From: Rhodanobacteraceae bacterium
GTDB lineage: Bacteria > Pseudomonadota > Gammaproteobacteria > Xanthomonadales > SZUA-5
Direction: 5' to 3'
Assembly: GCA_016713135.1 (NCBI GenBank)
Contig: JADJPR010000022.1
Location: 124,001 to 188,000 of the forward strand
Length of the DNA stretch: 64,000 nt
Below the pieces are notes generated by a model that worked only from the letters and a program-made list of their open reading frames with translations, did no database searches and had not been told where the DNA came from. Shown piece after piece: positions 18,374 through 25,367 of the stretch. Position numbers and translations under genes: made by a program. How positions within the stretch are numbered: position 1 is the stretch's first letter; each line of letters starts with the position of its first letter.

Positions 18374-18991
18374 GTGAGATCTTTGGGCGCTGATCGCTAT
18401 CCGCGGATCCTGCTCGGTGTCTACCTGCTGTGGTGGATGCTGCTCGCCATCGCGCCTGCCTTCCGCCAGGACTGGCTGCTGGAGAACCTGCTGGTCTTCG
18501 TCGGATTGCCAGCGCTGATCCTGCTGCACAGTCATGTGCGGCTGTCGCATGCCGCTTGCACCGCGCTGTTCGTGTTCTTCGCCCTGCACGCGGTCGGCGC
18601 GCACTACACCTACTCGGAAGTGCCTTACGACCGCTGGGCGCAGGCGCTGACCGGGAGCACGCTGAGTGAGGTATTCGGCTGGCAGCGCAACCACTTCGAT
18701 CGGCTGGTGCATTTTCTCTACGGACTGCTGGTCACGCCGGCGGCAATCGCCTTGCTCGACCGGCGCGCGCCGCAGCAGGGCATCTGGCGCTGGCTGCTGC
18801 CCTGGCTGTTCATGCTCTCGCACTCGACGATCTACGAAATGATCGAATTCGCCGCGGCGATGGTCTTCGGCGGCGACCTCAGCCAGGCCTATGTCGGCAC
18901 CCAGGGCGATGTCTGGGACGCGCAGAAAGACTCCGCGCTGGCGGCCATCGGCGCGGCTGTCGCGGTGGTGTGGTGCCGGGAGTCCGCGTAG
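18374..18991 (+). CDS. DUF2238 (YjdF-like) inner-membrane protein
   Basis: 205 residues with about six hydrophobic segments. The pattern HYTYSEVPYDRW, then RNHFDRLVHFLYGLL and IYEMIEFAAAMVFG, ending with YVGTQGDVWDAQKD, is typical of the DUF2238/YjdF family; the conserved His, Asp and Glu residues sit at membrane borders. Function is not established. GTG at 18374 is chosen because GGAG at 18362-18365 precedes it; the open frame further upstream runs through a repeat element and is not protein-like. The TAG stop lies inside a REP-like palindrome. Confidence 0.85.
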   Translation: MRSLGADRYPRILLGVYLLWWMLLAIAPAFRQDWLLENLLVFVGLPALILLHSHVRLSHAACTALFVFFALHAVGAHYTYSEVPYDRWAQALTGSTLSEVFGWQRNHFDRLVHFLYGLLVTPAAIALLDRRAPQQGIWRWLLPWLFMLSHSTIYEMIEFAAAMVFGGDLSQAYVGTQGDVWDAQKDSALAAIGAAVAVVWCRESA

Positions 18992-19072
18992 CCCGGGGTG
19001 CGCGCGCAGCGCGTTCCCCGGGTGCTTGCGACATGTAACTGCTGAGCCGCTGCGCGGCACAACGGGCTACGC
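18986..19072. repeat. REP-like palindromic intergenic element
   Basis: Outer arms GCGTAGCCCG (18986-18995) and CGGGCTACGC (19063-19072) enclose CCCGGGG/CCCCGGG arms (18992-18998 and 19016-19022) around GCGCGC-AGCGCG. The pattern resembles the GTAGCCCGG-type REP elements of gammaproteobacteria. It overlaps the stop of the upstream gene and ends 13 bases before the convergent DUF4920 stop, so it may act as a two-way transcript end. Confidence 0.65.
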
Positions 19073-19084
19073 AGTATCGATGCC

Positions 19085-19570
19085 TCAGCCCGAGGCCGGC
19101 AGCAGCATCACCGAGGTGGCGCTGATCCGGACTTCCATCGCCGGGCCGCTGACCTTGGAGGGGTCATGGCCGCCGTCTTCGGCCATGTGCTTGGCCTCGG
19201 CCTCGCTCATCGGCTTCAGCACCAGGGTGCCGTGGACCACGGCATTGCCGCTGGTGTCTTTCGGGATGAAGAAATCGTCCTTGCCGAACATCACGCGGGC
19301 ACTCTGTTCGCCGTCCGCAAGGACCATCCAGCAGCCCTTCTTCTGGCACACCTTGGTCACGCGGCCGCTGAACTTCTGCGGCGCGCCGGCGTACTTCTCG
19401 GCCGCGGCCAGCGCGGTGCCGATCGGCGTGGCGTCGCCTTCGGGCATCTGCGCGCCATAGACCGGGTGACCGTCGACGACGGCGACGGGCGTGGGCTCAT
19501 TGTCGGCGGCAAAGGCCGGGGTGAACGCGACCAGGGACAGGGCAATGGCGGTGCAGCGGATCAGTTTCAT
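19085..19570 (-). CDS. Periplasmic DUF4920 family protein
   Basis: 161 residues with a signal peptide (about 1-21, MKLIRCTAIALSLVAFTPAF) and a DUF4920-type domain: FSGRVTKVCQKKGCWMVLADG (the first 20 residues of this patch are the family's hallmark, with the CxxKGCW cysteines), then MFGKDDFFIPKDTSGN. The two cysteines could bind metal or be redox-active; family function is unproven. The MBL-fold gene upstream on the same strand ends 20 bases before this ATG, so they probably form one unit. Its signal-peptide region is closely matched by the start of the gene at 20823-21305. Confidence 0.82.
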   Translation of the reverse strand: MKLIRCTAIALSLVAFTPAFAADNEPTPVAVVDGHPVYGAQMPEGDATPIGTALAAAEKYAGAPQKFSGRVTKVCQKKGCWMVLADGEQSARVMFGKDDFFIPKDTSGNAVVHGTLVLKPMSEAEAKHMAEDGGHDPSKVSGPAMEVRISATSVMLLPASG

Positions 19571-19590
19571 GGGTCTCTCGCAGCCTTGGT

Positions 19591-20493
19591 TCAGTGGATG
19601 TCGACAGCAGCCAGCGCGGCAAGTTCGTCACGCGTCGAGTAGCGCCCGGCCGCGTCCTGCTGCACATGCGCACAGGCTACCGCCGGATCATGGGTGAAAT
19701 ACAGCCGCACGCCGCGGCGCAGCTTGTCGGCGAGGAAATGCCGCTTCTCGTCGATCAGCAACTCGGGATAGCGGTCATAGCCCATGGTCACCGGCAGGTG
19801 CACCCAGGCCTTGCCGGGAATCAGGTCGGCGCAGAACACGATGCCACCGTCGCCACCGATCTCGCTCAGCATCAGTCCCGGCGTGTGGCCGTGCGACTCG
19901 TAGAAGCCGACCGCGTCCCCCAGCGACTCGCAGTGCGCCGGCAGCGGCCCCGGATTGCCGATCGAGTTTGCCGGGCCGAGGTCGACCAGTTCCAGGCGTC
20001 CGCTCGCTTCGAGCAGTGCATTGAGGTCCGGGATGAACGAGGCGCGGTCGCGCGCATGCGGCGACTGCGCCCGCTCCCAGTGGTCGCGACCGACGACGAA
20101 GCGCGCCTTCGGGAACAGCAGTCGCGGCGCCTGGCCCTCCTGCCACGGCGCCAGCAGGCCGCCGGCGTGGTCGAAGTGCAAATGGCTCAGGACCACGACA
20201 TCGATGTCCGCATCCGACAGGCCCAGCGCAGCGAGCGAGTCGAGCAGCACATGGCGTTCTTCCAGCACACCGAAACGCGCGCGGAGTTTCGGGTCGAAGA
20301 AGGCACCGATCCCGGTCTCGAACAGCACCCGCCGCCCGTCATCCAGTTCAATCAGCAGCGCGCGACAGGCCAGCGGCACTCGATGCTCCGCATCCGGCGC
20401 CAGCCATTTCTCCCACATCGCGCGCGGCACATTGCCGAACATCGCGCCGCCGTCCAGGCGCTGGGTGTTGCCGTTGATGGACCAGGCTTTCAT
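19591..20493 (-). CDS. Metallo-beta-lactamase-fold hydrolase
   Basis: 300 residues. The metal motif is LSHLHFDHAGG (about 107-117), followed by a downstream His in YESHGHTPG and an Asp in FCADLIPG, giving the dinuclear zinc set of MBL-fold hydrolases. The MKAWSINGNTQRLDGGAMFG opening resembles lactonase-like members, but the substrate cannot be stated. No signal peptide is visible, so it is probably cytosolic. The start at 20493 is the first plausible Met; upstream the frame runs through a repeat. The end of that repeat supplies CAGGG about 12 bases before the ATG, possibly its ribosome binding site. Confidence 0.87.
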   Translation of the reverse strand: MKAWSINGNTQRLDGGAMFGNVPRAMWEKWLAPDAEHRVPLACRALLIELDDGRRVLFETGIGAFFDPKLRARFGVLEERHVLLDSLAALGLSDADIDVVVLSHLHFDHAGGLLAPWQEGQAPRLLFPKARFVVGRDHWERAQSPHARDRASFIPDLNALLEASGRLELVDLGPANSIGNPGPLPAHCESLGDAVGFYESHGHTPGLMLSEIGGDGGIVFCADLIPGKAWVHLPVTMGYDRYPELLIDEKRHFLADKLRRGVRLYFTHDPAVACAHVQQDAAGRYSTRDELAALAAVDIH

Positions 20494-20498
20494 GGCAG

Positions 20499-20626
20499 CG
20501 ACGACCCTGTGATTGATTACGCAATGGACGCAAAGGGCGCAAGGAAGGCAGATGCCGCCGATATCCAAGCGCTTCTTCGCGTTTGGTCTGCTTTGCGTCC
20601 AGAAATACAGACCGCCATCTTGCGAG
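20499..20626. repeat. Palindromic CGCAAAG repeat, copy 2
   Basis: 128 bases from CGACGACCCTGTGATT through GGACGCAAAGGGCGCAAGG and GCTTTGCGTCC to CTTGCGAG. It is collinear with copy 3 at 21391, sharing the internal ATGCCGCCGATATCCAAGCG, and inverted relative to copy 1. It abuts the MBL gene start and fills part of the 329-base gap 20494-20822. Confidence 0.88.
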
Positions 20627-20662
20627 ACATGCCGAAGGCATTCGGCACGCCTGTCTACTCCT

Positions 20663-20816
20663 GATTCGTCCAATCCTCATCGCGGGAGGCCCCAAAGCAA
20701 CAGCGTTTGGACAAGGTCCAAACCCACGCACAGCAAGCTCGCGGCATCTGTGGGTTCGGACCTTGTCCGAACGCCTCGCATCGCCGGTCCATCGGCGATG
20801 AGGATTGGTACGAATC
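20663..20816. repeat. 154-bp MITE-like imperfect palindrome
   Basis: Ends GATTCGTCCAATCCTCATCG and the complement of CGATGAGGATTGGTACGAATC match apart from one extra base. Inner arms GTTTGGACAAGGTCCAAACC and GGTTCGGACCTTGTCCGAAC are also complementary with two changes. No coding capacity. It lies between the stop of the chimeric gene (20823) and repeat copy 2 and could fold into one long hairpin or cruciform. Confidence 0.8.
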
Positions 20817-20822
20817 AAGTGT

Positions 20823-21305
20823 CTACTTGGCTTCGTGGAAGGTGAACGAGGCGCCCCAGGCCCTGACGGCAGCCTTGACGCGCCTTTCCTCGGCCTTCTG
20901 GCCGATGAAAATCACGCTGATGCCCTTGAGCATGTTGGGCTTCGGCGGATTGGCGAAGGCCTGCTCGACGATGGTCGCCATCAGCGGCGAGTCGGGCGAT
21001 GCGAACAGGATCAGCGTGCCCTCGGCGATGCCGCGCCCGACAAAATTCTTGATGAAATCGACGTGAAGCGCGGCCTTTTCTTCGTCCGAGCCGTACTCGA
21101 CGAAGGTGGCGAAGATGCGCTTGCTCTGGTCGGGCGTGACAATCTTCTCGACCACCGCCGAAACATAGGTCTTCCAGGCGACGGTGTCGGCCGGGTTGGT
21201 GGGTGCGTTGATCACCGGGACGGGTGTGGGTTCGTCGCCGGCGGCGTAGGCCGGGGCGAAGGCGATCAGAGACAGGGCAATGGCAGCGCAACGGAGCAGT
21301 TTCAT
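20823..21305 (-). CDS. Chimeric secreted protein: DUF4920-gene signal peptide joined to a lipoprotein-paralogue domain
   Basis: 160 residues. Residues 1-32 nearly copy the start of the DUF4920 protein at 19085-19570 (MKLLRCAAIALSLIAFAPAY against MKLIRCTAIALSLVAFTPAF, and EPTPV after it). From APTNPAD onward it nearly copies the lipoprotein at 23593-24075 (KRIFATFVEYGSDE, IAEGTLILFASPDSPLMATI). Unlike that paralogue it has a signal-peptidase I type leader and no lipobox cysteine, so the product should be free in the periplasm. The mature domain's function is not recognised. An upstream in-frame GTG at 21317 is possible, but the ATG at 21305 matches the DUF4920 gene exactly. Confidence 0.8.
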   Translation of the reverse strand: MKLLRCAAIALSLIAFAPAYAAGDEPTPVPVINAPTNPADTVAWKTYVSAVVEKIVTPDQSKRIFATFVEYGSDEEKAALHVDFIKNFVGRGIAEGTLILFASPDSPLMATIVEQAFANPPKPNMLKGISVIFIGQKAEERRVKAAVRAWGASFTFHEAK

Positions 21306-21330
21306 GGGTCTGGACAATGTCTGTGATTGG

Positions 21331-21390
21331 TCAGTGGATGTCGACAGCAGTCAGCGTGTGCGATTCGTTGAATCCCACCGCATCGCGCAG
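21331..21390 (-). pseudogene. Remnant of a second copy of the MBL-fold gene
   Basis: Bases 21331-21350 are identical to the last 20 bases of the MBL gene (19591-19610, ending AAVDIH-stop). The next bases match an internal part of the same gene (27 of 34 aligned bases equal to 19891-19924), so the remnant encodes DAVGFNESHT-LTAVDIH against DAVGFYESHGHTPG...LAAVDIH. Most of the gene has been deleted. The remnant sits just upstream of the chimeric gene exactly as the intact MBL gene sits upstream of the DUF4920 gene. Confidence 0.75.
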
Positions 21391-21518
21391 CGACGACCCT
21401 GTGATGGAGTACGCGAAGGACGCAAAGAAAGCAAATGCCGCCGATATCCAAGCGCTTCTTCGAGTTTGATCTCCTTTGCGTCCTTCGCGTCCAGAAATAC
21501 AGCCAGCAATCTTGCGAG
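21391..21518. repeat. Palindromic CGCAAAG repeat, copy 3
   Basis: Same length (128 bases) and orientation as copy 2, from CGACGACCCTGTGATG through GACGCAAAG and CTTTGCGTCCTTCGCGTCC to CTTGCGAG. It starts at the broken edge of the MBL remnant, so it may mark the rearrangement breakpoint. Confidence 0.88.
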
Positions 21519-21544
21519 AGTCACGGTCAGGCACACCGGAATGC

Positions 21545-23272
21545 TCAGCGGAAAATCGCCTCCCGGTCCCGGCTCTCGCCGCCGCCGACGGACTTCCAGC
21601 GCGGATCCGAGGCGGCTTCAACGGCGCCGGTGGTGCGGTTCCAGACGACGATCTGCATATTGCCCCAGGGGCGCTCGGCCGGGGTCAGCGTGTAGCCGCG
21701 GGCCGTGAGGGCGGCCGTGTCGGCCTCGCTCAGGGCGCCCGGTTCGGTGGACACGCTGTCGGGTTGGTACTGGTGGTGGATGCGCGGGGCGGCGACGGCC
21801 TCGGCGGCGGACTTGCCATCGAGGATCAGCGACAGGCCCTGGAACACCATGGTGATGATGCGGCTGCCGCCCGGCGAGCCAATCGCCGCGACGCGCTCGT
21901 TGCCGAGCAGGATGGTCGGCGACATCGACGACAACGGGCGCTTGCCCGGTTCGATGGCGTTGGCGTCCTCGCCGATCAAACGGAAGGCGTTCGGTACGCC
22001 CGGCTTGACCGAGAAATCGTCCATCTCGTTGTTGACCACGAAGCCCGTGCCTGGCACCACGAAGGCCGCGCCGAAGGGCAGGTTGACGCTCTGGGTGACC
22101 GCGGCGACATTGCCCTCGGCGTCGATGATCGAGAAATGCGAGGTGTCGTTGCCCTCGGGGCCGGCGCTGATGCCGGGCAGGGCGGCGCTCGGCGTCGCCT
22201 TGGCCGTATGGATCGACGCGCGCAGGCCGGCCGCGTAGTACGGGCTCAGCAGCATCTCCAGCGGCATCTGCACGAAGTCCGGATCGCCGAGGTAAATCGC
22301 GCGGTCGCGATAGACCCGGCGCATCGCCTCGATCTCCACATGCAGGCGCGCCACGCGGTCGAACTCCGCCAGCGGGTAGCCGGCGAGGATCTGGAACAGC
22401 CCGACCAGCGCGATGCCGCCGGAGGACGGCGGCGGCGCGGTCAGGATGGTCTCGCCGCGGTAATCGAAGCGCAGCGGCTCGCGTTCGACCGCCTGGTAGG
22501 CGGCAAAGTCCTCATCGCTCCAGATGCCGCCGGCGGCGCGCACGCCTTGTACCAGGGTGCGCGCGGTCTTGCCAGCGTAGAAGCCCGCGTGGCCTTCGGC
22601 GGCGAGGCGTTGGAGAACGGCGGCGATGTCGCGGTTGTGCATCCGGGCGCCGGCTTTCGGAGGCTTGCCGCCGGACAGGAACAGGGCTGCGGCGCCGGGT
22701 GATTTTGCCAGTTGCTCGGCGCGAAAGCCGATCATCGCCGCATTCTTGTCGCTCCAGGTGTAGCCCTTGCGCGCCAGGCGGATCGCAGGCGCCAGCGATT
22801 GCTTCAACGGCAACTTGCCGTAGCGCTCGGCGACCAGCACCAGGCCCGCGGGCAGGCCGGGAATGCCAGCGGCCAGCGGCCCGTTGACGCTGCGCTCGCG
22901 CTGCGGGTTGCCGGCCGCGTCCAGGTACATGTCGCGGGTCGCCGCCATCGGTGCCTTTTCGCGCGCGTCGACGAACACCGCCCTGCCGTCGCTGGCGCGG
23001 TGCAGCAGGAAGAACCCGCCACCGCCCAGGCCCGAACTCTCTGGCTCGACCACGCTGAGCGCCGCGGATACGGCGACTGCCGCGTCGAAGGCATTGCCGC
23101 CCTGCGCGAGGATTTCGAAGCCCGCCGCAGTGGCCTGCTTGTTGGCGCTGGCGATGCCCGCGGCGCGTGGCGATTCGAATCCCTGCTGCGCGTACGCCGG
23201 CGCGAACGCGACCAGCAGCCATGCCAGGCCAGTGAGCAGGGCCCGGCGCGCGCCGGTGGCGAGTGTGTTCAT
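21545..23272 (-). CDS. ggt: Gamma-glutamyltranspeptidase
   Basis: 575 residues, normal for the family. A signal peptide (about 1-28, ending AFAPAYA) directs export. The nucleophile that also drives autocleavage is Thr377 in GNDTSHFS, giving a large chain of about 350 and a small chain of about 200 residues. Other conserved patches are GGNAFDAAVAV, PESSGLGGGGF, MDDFS, LSSMSPTI and GSPGGSRIITM. The periplasmic enzyme hydrolyses or transfers the gamma-glutamyl group of glutathione. The ATG at 23272 overlaps the stop of the ferredoxin gene (ATGA), so it is translated after yfhL. Confidence 0.95.
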   Translation of the reverse strand: MNTLATGARRALLTGLAWLLVAFAPAYAQQGFESPRAAGIASANKQATAAGFEILAQGGNAFDAAVAVSAALSVVEPESSGLGGGGFFLLHRASDGRAVFVDAREKAPMAATRDMYLDAAGNPQRERSVNGPLAAGIPGLPAGLVLVAERYGKLPLKQSLAPAIRLARKGYTWSDKNAAMIGFRAEQLAKSPGAAALFLSGGKPPKAGARMHNRDIAAVLQRLAAEGHAGFYAGKTARTLVQGVRAAGGIWSDEDFAAYQAVEREPLRFDYRGETILTAPPPSSGGIALVGLFQILAGYPLAEFDRVARLHVEIEAMRRVYRDRAIYLGDPDFVQMPLEMLLSPYYAAGLRASIHTAKATPSAALPGISAGPEGNDTSHFSIIDAEGNVAAVTQSVNLPFGAAFVVPGTGFVVNNEMDDFSVKPGVPNAFRLIGEDANAIEPGKRPLSSMSPTILLGNERVAAIGSPGGSRIITMVFQGLSLILDGKSAAEAVAAPRIHHQYQPDSVSTEPGALSEADTAALTARGYTLTPAERPWGNMQIVVWNRTTGAVEAASDPRWKSVGGGESRDREAIFR

Positions 23273-23526
23273 GCCGCTTCCTCGGCCTTCAGGCGCTCGC
23301 CCTTGGCCAGCAGTTGCTCGGGAGTTTCGATATGCGCCGGGTCGACGAAGATGCACTCGACCGGGCAGACGACGATGCACTGAGGCTCGTCGAAATGCCC
23401 CACGCACTCGGTGCAGCGCGCCGGGTCGATTTCATAGATCTGCGGGCCCTGGTAGATCGCCTTGTTGGGGCAGGCCGGCTCGCAGACGTCGCAATTGACG
23501 CACTGGTCGGTGATCAGCAGAGCCAT
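23269..23526 (-). CDS. yfhL: YfhL-type 2[4Fe-4S] ferredoxin
   Basis: 85 residues. The first cluster site is CVNCDVCEPACP; the second is CTECVGHFDEPQCIVVCP, with the extra loop between cysteines characteristic of the Allochromatium-type ferredoxins (YfhL/FdxA). It is a cytosolic low-potential electron carrier. In related bacteria this gene commonly sits near coaD, as here (coaD is upstream on the same strand with one lipoprotein gene between). Its last four bases overlap the ggt start. Confidence 0.93.
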   Translation of the reverse strand: MALLITDQCVNCDVCEPACPNKAIYQGPQIYEIDPARCTECVGHFDEPQCIVVCPVECIFVDPAHIETPEQLLAKGERLKAEEAA

Positions 23527-23553
23527 CGTGACGGCTTCATCGCTTGCGGGATG

Positions 23554-23580
23554 CCTCGCCGCAGGCAGCCTGCGGCGAGG
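23554..23580 (-). terminator. Perfect 12-bp hairpin between lipoprotein and ferredoxin genes
   Basis: CCTCGCCGCAGG and CCTGCGGCGAGG pair perfectly around CAG. It lies 12 bases beyond the lipoprotein stop and 27 bases before the ferredoxin ATG on the minus strand. No uridine tract follows, so it may attenuate or stabilise rather than fully terminate. Confidence 0.5.
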
Positions 23581-23592
23581 TGGTCCGCGCGC

Positions 23593-24075
23593 TTACTTCG
23601 CTTCGTAGAAGGTGAACGAGGCGCCCCAGGCGCCGACGGCGGCCTTGACGCGTTCTTCCTCGGCTTTCTGGCCGATGAAGATCACGTTGATGCTCTTGAG
23701 CATGTCCGGCTTCGGCGGATTGGCGAAGGCCTGCTCGACGATCGTCGCCATCAGCGGCGAGTCCGGCGACGCGAACAGGATCAGGGTGCCTTCGGCGATG
23801 CCGCGACCGACAAAGTTCTTGATGTTCTCGACGTGGCGGGCGGTCTTCGCCTCGTCCGAGCCGTACTCGACGAAGGTGGCGAAGATGCGCTTGCTCTGGT
23901 CGGCCGGGACGATCTTCTTGACCACCGCGGAAACATAGGTCTTCCAGGCGACGGCGTCGGCCGGATTGGTGGGAGCGCTGGCGGCCGGATCGGGCGGCGG
24001 CGGCGCCTGTTCGCAAGCGGCAAGACCGATCAGCGCGCAGGCAAGCGCGATCGAGGCAATCAGGCGACGGAACAT
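23593..24075 (-). CDS. Lipoprotein, paralogue and donor of the chimeric gene
   Basis: 160 residues. The signal sequence ends in a lipobox (IGLAAC), so the mature protein is lipid-anchored at about Cys21. A Pro/Ala linker precedes a domain of about 125 residues (TNPADAVAWKTYVSAVV to ASFTFYEAK) that I do not recognise. Its mature domain is nearly identical to the C-terminal part of the protein at 20823-21305. AAGGAG precedes the ATG at 24075, a good start. It sits between coaD and yfhL on the same strand. Confidence 0.82.
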   Translation of the reverse strand: MFRRLIASIALACALIGLAACEQAPPPPDPAASAPTNPADAVAWKTYVSAVVKKIVPADQSKRIFATFVEYGSDEAKTARHVENIKNFVGRGIAEGTLILFASPDSPLMATIVEQAFANPPKPDMLKSINVIFIGQKAEEERVKAAVGAWGASFTFYEAK

Positions 24076-24161
24076 GGCGAAACTCCTTCGATGGAATAAT
24101 CCAAGTGCCCGCATGCTACCAGCCCGCTTCGGGCCTTGTGGAAACAGGTGGAAGTGTGCAA

Positions 24162-24671
24162 TCACTTGTGGAACAGCGCGATCAGGCGTCGCTGGACGGC
24201 CGGCGGAACGAAGCTGGACACATCCCCGCCGAGGCGCGCCACTTCGCGCACCAGCGAGGACGAGATGAAGCTGTATTGCTCCGCCGGCGTCAGGAACATG
24301 GTTTCCGCCTCCGGGATCAGGTGGCGGTTCATGCTGGCGAGCTGGAATTCGTATTCGAAGTCCGACACTGCGCGCAGCCCGCGCAGGATCACGCAGGCGC
24401 CGGTTTCGCGGACGAAATGCGCCAGCAGGGTATGGAAGCCGCGGACCTCGACGTTCGGGATCTCCGCGAGCGCCTCGCGCGCCAGTTCGATGCGCTCGTC
24501 GAGGCCGAAACTCGGTCCTTTGACCGGGTTGTGGGCTACGCCGACAACCAGGCGCTCGAACAGCGGCGCGGCGCGTACGACCAGGTCCACATGCCCGTTG
24601 GTCATCGGGTCGAAGGTGCCGGGATAGACCGCGATGCGCGAGGTGCGCGCCGGCGATTTGGATGCAGTCAC
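24162..24671 (-). CDS. coaD: Phosphopantetheine adenylyltransferase
   Basis: 169 residues. The nucleotidyltransferase signature TFDPMTNGH lies at about residues 19-27 after YPG, and ISSSLVREVA near the C-terminus corresponds to the family's ISSTxxR. It transfers AMP from ATP to 4'-phosphopantetheine, the fourth step of coenzyme A synthesis, in the cytosol. The start is GTG at 24671, overlapping the rsmD stop by four bases (GTGA); the rsmD-coaD pairing is widespread in gammaproteobacteria. Confidence 0.96.
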   Translation of the reverse strand: MTASKSPARTSRIAVYPGTFDPMTNGHVDLVVRAAPLFERLVVGVAHNPVKGPSFGLDERIELAREALAEIPNVEVRGFHTLLAHFVRETGACVILRGLRAVSDFEYEFQLASMNRHLIPEAETMFLTPAEQYSFISSSLVREVARLGGDVSSFVPPAVQRRLIALFHK

Positions 24672-25294
24672 GACGCGCTCTCCGCGGAATCAATGCTCGC
24701 GAGGCTAGCGGAGCCGGGTGCAGGCTCCAAGAGCAGGTAGCGCACGCGGCCGGCCTGCGCCTCTTTGAGCACGCGCCAGTCGCTGCCGAACGGTGCCTGC
24801 ACGTCCAGCGGATGCTCCAGGTAGACGCGTGCCCCCGGCGCCAGCCAGGGGCGCAGCAGCGCCAGCAGCGCCTGCCACAGGCCGGCCGCGTATGGCGGGT
24901 CGATGAACACCAGGTCGAAGGCCTGTGGTTTGCCAGCGAGCAGTCGCTCTGCGGGCAGCCGGGTGAGCGACACCCGGTCGGCAATCTTCAGGCGTACCAG
25001 GCTTGCGGCAATCAGGTCGGCGAGTTCGCGGTCCGGCTCGTTGAGCTGCGCATGCGCGGCCCCGCGCGAGATGGCCTCGATGCCGAGCACGCCCGATCCG
25101 GCGCACAGATCGAGCACTTGCGCGCCTTCGATGACCGGCGCCAGCCAGTTGAACAGCGTCTCGCGCACGCGGTCCGGCGTCGGCCGCAGTCCAGGGCGGT
25201 CCGGCACCGGCAGCTTCGAGCGCTTCAGCGAGCCGCCGATGACGCGGACTTCGCCCAGCGGGCGCTGCGGGCGGCGATTCTGCTTCGGATTCAC
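24668..25294 (-). CDS. rsmD: 16S rRNA (guanine(966)-N2)-methyltransferase RsmD
   Basis: 208 residues from the GTG at 25294; the frame is open further upstream, but conservation starts at VRVIGGSLKRSKL. The SAM-binding motif I is LDLCAGSGVLGIEAISRGA and the catalytic NPPY-type motif is FIDPPY (about 133-138). The enzyme methylates G966 of 16S rRNA during 30S assembly. It is divergent from ftsY, 73 bases away, as in E. coli and many relatives. Confidence 0.94.
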   Translation of the reverse strand: MNPKQNRRPQRPLGEVRVIGGSLKRSKLPVPDRPGLRPTPDRVRETLFNWLAPVIEGAQVLDLCAGSGVLGIEAISRGAAHAQLNEPDRELADLIAASLVRLKIADRVSLTRLPAERLLAGKPQAFDLVFIDPPYAAGLWQALLALLRPWLAPGARVYLEHPLDVQAPFGSDWRVLKEAQAGRVRYLLLEPAPGSASLASIDSAESAS

Positions 25295-25367
25295 GTCAGT
25301 CAGGCAACGGTGCAGGGCAGGACCGCTAGAATCGCGGGCTTTCCTGCTCGCCACAATCCGGACACGC

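Noticed and set aside
19085..24075. Insertion sequence or genomic island causing the rearrangement
   Set aside because: No transposase, integrase or target duplication is visible; the duplicated pieces are local host genes.
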